Source of the DNA: Thermoflexia bacterium | Lineage (GTDB): Bacteria; Chloroflexota; Anaerolineae; B4-G1; SLSP01 | Assembly: GCA_030605705.1 (NCBI GenBank) | Contig: JAUWHU010000257.1 | Span: 1-7,713, forward strand | Length of the DNA stretch: 7,713 bases | Direction: 5' to 3' | Part shown: positions 6,132 to 7,713 of the stretch, piece after piece | Numbering within the stretch: the first letter of the stretch is position 1 | How the letters are laid out: the number at the start of each line of letters is the position of its first letter | Program-made: the position numbers and the translations under genes | Notes under the pieces: model-generated | Told to the model about the DNA's origin: nothing | Databases searched by the model: none | The model's input: only the letters and a program-made list of their open reading frames with translations

Positions 6132-6218
6132 AGCTGTGGCCGGTCTCATTGGGGCCTTCTGTCCCAAACTTACCGACCGTGCCCGTCTGTGGCTCTCGGT
6201 CAGAGACCGGCCACAGCT
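6132..6218. repeat. Inverted repeat element with nested stem (box 2, right copies)
   Basis: The outer arms AGCTGTGGCCGGTCTC (6132-6147) and GAGACCGGCCACAGCT (6203-6218) are perfect 16-base inverted copies around 55 bases. A small inner stem GACCG/CGGTC (6176-6180 with 6197-6201) lies within. The right arm extends to 6220 and equals the box at 1224-1241. There is no transposase and no room for one, so it resembles a small non-autonomous or REP-like element. Confidence 0.65.
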
Positions 6219-6234
6219 AGTGGGGGGAGAAGCG

Positions 6235-6254
6235 AGCCGGGTTATTTTCGAGGC
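6235..6254. repeat. CCTCGAAAATAA box (inverted copy)
   Basis: On the minus strand this is a 20-base identical copy of 945-964, the opening of module A in the left cluster. It is cut off from any GTAGTAG hairpin here, so the box can occur apart from the rest of the module. Confidence 0.7.
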
Positions 6255-6262
6255 AGTCGAGA

Positions 6263-6283
6263 GGGCAGGGACAAGCCCTGCCC
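6263..6283. repeat. GGGCAGGG/CCCTGCCC hairpin
   Basis: A perfect 8-base stem, GGGCAGGG (6263-6270) and CCCTGCCC (6276-6283), closes the 5-base loop ACAAG. It lies about 30 bases beyond the stop codon of the minus-strand operon and could slow or stop transcription, but no T-run follows on either strand. Similar hairpins are part of dispersed repeats in this type of genome, so a terminator role is only possible. Confidence 0.6.
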
Positions 6284-6311
6284 CTACGCTGAAACGCACC
6301 CAGTCACTAAC

Positions 6312-7244
6312 TTATTTTCGGAATAGCGACTGGCGAATATCTGAGGGCAGGGTACTCAACGATTCATTCATCAGAGACTGGGCCAACTTCTGACCGATCA
6401 CCAGGGCGATGTATTTTTCGAGTGCGCCGGTGAGGAGCTGGTAGGCTTGCTGTGCGGCTTCCAGGGTAGTGAAAGAATGGGTATCAACCACTTCAATGGT
6501 CGAGAACTTGATGTCCCAACCATTGGCCGTTGCCTGGACATTGAGATGGTTGATGAGTGACTTGGTCATGCTTGATCCCATCAGGTACTCGTAGGATGAG
6601 ATGACCAAATCAGTGGCAGAGGCGAATGCCAGGCGCAGGGGTACGAGCTGGGCGTGAGATACAATGGTATCCCTTTGAGGAGCGTAGCGAGTTACGATGC
6701 AAGTGCCTTCCGCGTGATTGTGGATAGCGGCTAAGCCTTTCGCTCCACCCTGAATTTTTTGAGTGGCGATGTGTATTCCTGTGCGTGGAGGGATTTGTCC
6801 CGGTAAAAGCACAAGCCCTGCGGCGTCCGGCCAGCGGATGTATACGACGCTGGACTCCTCGCTGGCGCTCCAGGTGTTGATAAGTCCGGGAAGCTCGCTG
6901 GTTTTGCCGGATAAGGGCGGTTTTAGAGGCGACCAGGTGAAGATGGCCTTGAGAGCTCGTACTCCTTCTGCCGGGAGAGGGACAATGCGGAGTGTACTTT
7001 TCGCATTGTGCAGCAAGTCGGGAATTTTTTTAAGGGGTACCGGTTGATAGGTATCAGCGATTTGCTGTCCGCTATGCAGTAACATTCCCTCGATCAGTAG
7101 CACGGTGATGAGAGGCATCGAACCACTGGTGAGTTCCACCATGCCGGTTCTCTCGTCATCCTGGTAATTCCGCAGCAACGTCCTAACTTTTGCCGAGGAA
7201 ACCTGTTTTTGAGTGGATGGGGCGTGTTCAAGTAGTGATTTCAT
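6312..7244 (-). CDS. Cytosolic protein of unknown function, possibly with an N-terminal DUF4388/PATAN-like region
   Basis: I do not recognise this 310-residue protein with certainty. No signal peptide or membrane segment is seen, so it is probably cytosolic. Residues about 20-62 (LLRNYQDDERTGMVEL...LLIEGMLLHSGQQI) follow the pattern of DUF4388/PATAN-type regions (helix, then TG-x-hydrophobic strand, then x-x-G-x-L), which occur in bacterial two-component and motility regulators; this is a weak resemblance. The middle (130-215) looks alpha/beta, with IRWPDAAGLVLLPG and AAIHNHAEGTCIV. The C-terminal 60 residues look helical (LEAAQQAYQLLTGALEKYIALVIGQKLA, in two parts 261-276 and 277-288). The start at 7244 is chosen because its ATG overlaps the stop of the membrane-protein gene as ATGA, a sign of translational coupling; a TTG two codons earlier is the alternative. 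Base composition is more AT-rich than glyS. A signalling role next to the membrane protein is inference. Confidence 0.6.
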   Translation of the reverse strand: MKSLLEHAPSTQKQVSSAKVRTLLRNYQDDERTGMVELTSGSMPLITVLLIEGMLLHSGQQIADTYQPVPLKKIPDLLHNAKSTLRIVPLPAEGVRALKAIFTWSPLKPPLSGKTSELPGLINTWSASEESSVVYIRWPDAAGLVLLPGQIPPRTGIHIATQKIQGGAKGLAAIHNHAEGTCIVTRYAPQRDTIVSHAQLVPLRLAFASATDLVISSYEYLMGSSMTKSLINHLNVQATANGWDIKFSTIEVVDTHSFTTLEAAQQAYQLLTGALEKYIALVIGQKLAQSLMNESLSTLPSDIRQSLFRK

Positions 7245-7713
7245 GACCAATCCACCGGGCTTTCACGTTTTGACTTTTGCCATCTTGGGCCATATTTGAT
7301 GAGTGACAGCTGTGCGTAACCGACCAGGGCCAGGATCAAGTAAGCGGCCAAATAAAACAAGTCGGCGCAAAGGCTTAAAAAGTCGCCCTTCATGCTTATG
7401 TCATAGATGCCGCTGATGGCTAACCAGCTGTAAGCGGTATCGCTGATGACAAAGGCTAAGAGGGCTAACCAGGGATAGGCCCACTGACCGCGTCCAAAAG
7501 CTCGCTTAAATTTCAATGCCGCAAATCCTACCGCTAATTCTGAGAGAGGATAGAAAACATAGACGAGGAGTTCCAACCATTCGCTATCGTTGTAGAAAAA
7601 CTGTTTAAGCAGCACAGTCACCATCAGACTCAGGATGATGACCGTCAGGATAGCAACGAGACCGATGCGCCGGACCTTCTCCGGTGGACGTTTGGAGGTC
7701 AGCTGGAACTGAA
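7241..7713 (-). CDS. Multi-pass membrane protein, C-terminal part (5' end outside window), sensor-like
   Basis: The frame is open to the window edge; 156 residues are visible, and the ATG at 7624 is probably internal because a membrane segment lies upstream of it in frame. Four hydrophobic segments are seen at about 16-36, 44-66, 79-99 and 110-135, followed by a short basic tail ending PVDWS. The pattern YPLSEL at the second segment, W..PWLALLAFVISDTAYSWL at the third and LCADLFYLAAYLILAL at the fourth resembles the membrane sensor part found in front of GGDEF or PAS domains in some bacterial signalling proteins; here no cytosolic domain follows. Instead the stop codon overlaps the start of the next gene by ATGA, so that product may be the partner supplied separately. 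The family call is by memory of sequence style and is uncertain; the membrane nature is clear. The total number of membrane segments is unknown. Confidence 0.6.
   Translation of the reverse strand, partial: QFQLTSKRPPEKVRRIGLVAILTVIILSLMVTVLLKQFFYNDSEWLELLVYVFYPLSELAVGFAALKFKRAFGRGQWAYPWLALLAFVISDTAYSWLAISGIYDISMKGDFLSLCADLFYLAAYLILALVGYAQLSLIKYGPRWQKSKRESPVDWS

Noticed and set aside
6263..6283. Intrinsic terminator of the right-hand operon
   Set aside because: The stem is perfect but no T-run follows on the minus strand, and the hairpin is better explained as a dispersed repeat; it is kept only as a repeat.
6312..6320. CGAAAATAA at the end of the 310-residue gene as another copy of the CCTCGAAAATAA box
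   Set aside because: Only nine bases agree and they are the codons for the last residues and stop, so chance is sufficient.
6054..6393. Plus-strand open frames across 6054-6393
   Set aside because: They span the dispersed repeats and the antisense end of the right-hand gene, and show no start signal or domain.

Overview
The window looks like a chromosomal segment of an uncultured Chloroflexota bacterium, probably of the Anaerolineae/Caldilineae type. This rests on three things: a secreted repeat protein ending in a YLPLV-type tail, intergenic regions packed with short palindromic dispersed repeats (CGCAGAG runs, GTAGTAG hairpins, CCTCGAAAATAA boxes), and the general protein style. The assignment is inference, because no marker gene here is diagnostic by itself.

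Layout from left to right. Positions 2-817 (+) hold the C-terminal part of the glycyl-tRNA synthetase beta chain (glyS). Positions 818-1245 carry no gene but a dense cluster of hairpins and dispersed repeats. Positions 1246-1581 (-) encode a small ribbon-helix-helix protein of antitoxin type with no toxin beside it. A divergent intergenic stretch of about 150 bp follows, then a HAD-family hydrolase (1732-2361, +) that lacks the second aspartate of motif I. Convergent to it is a very large exported protein (2460-5990, -; 1176 residues). It is built from an N-terminal export signal, a region resembling a protease propeptide, six two-part beta-rich repeats of about 160-175 residues, and the C-terminal tail. 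Positions 5991-6311 hold its likely promoter and a second cluster of the same dispersed repeats. At the right end, two minus-strand genes joined by an ATGA overlap encode a multi-pass membrane protein (partial, 7241 to the window edge) and a 310-residue cytosolic protein of unknown function (6312-7244).

Only two functional links are visible. The right-hand pair is probably one translationally coupled operon, perhaps a membrane sensor and its cytosolic partner. The two repeat clusters share at least three sequence boxes, so they belong to one genome-wide family. The remaining genes look like unrelated singletons. The most unusual items are the six-unit exported protein, the paired hairpins with compensating base changes, and the membrane/cytosolic gene pair.
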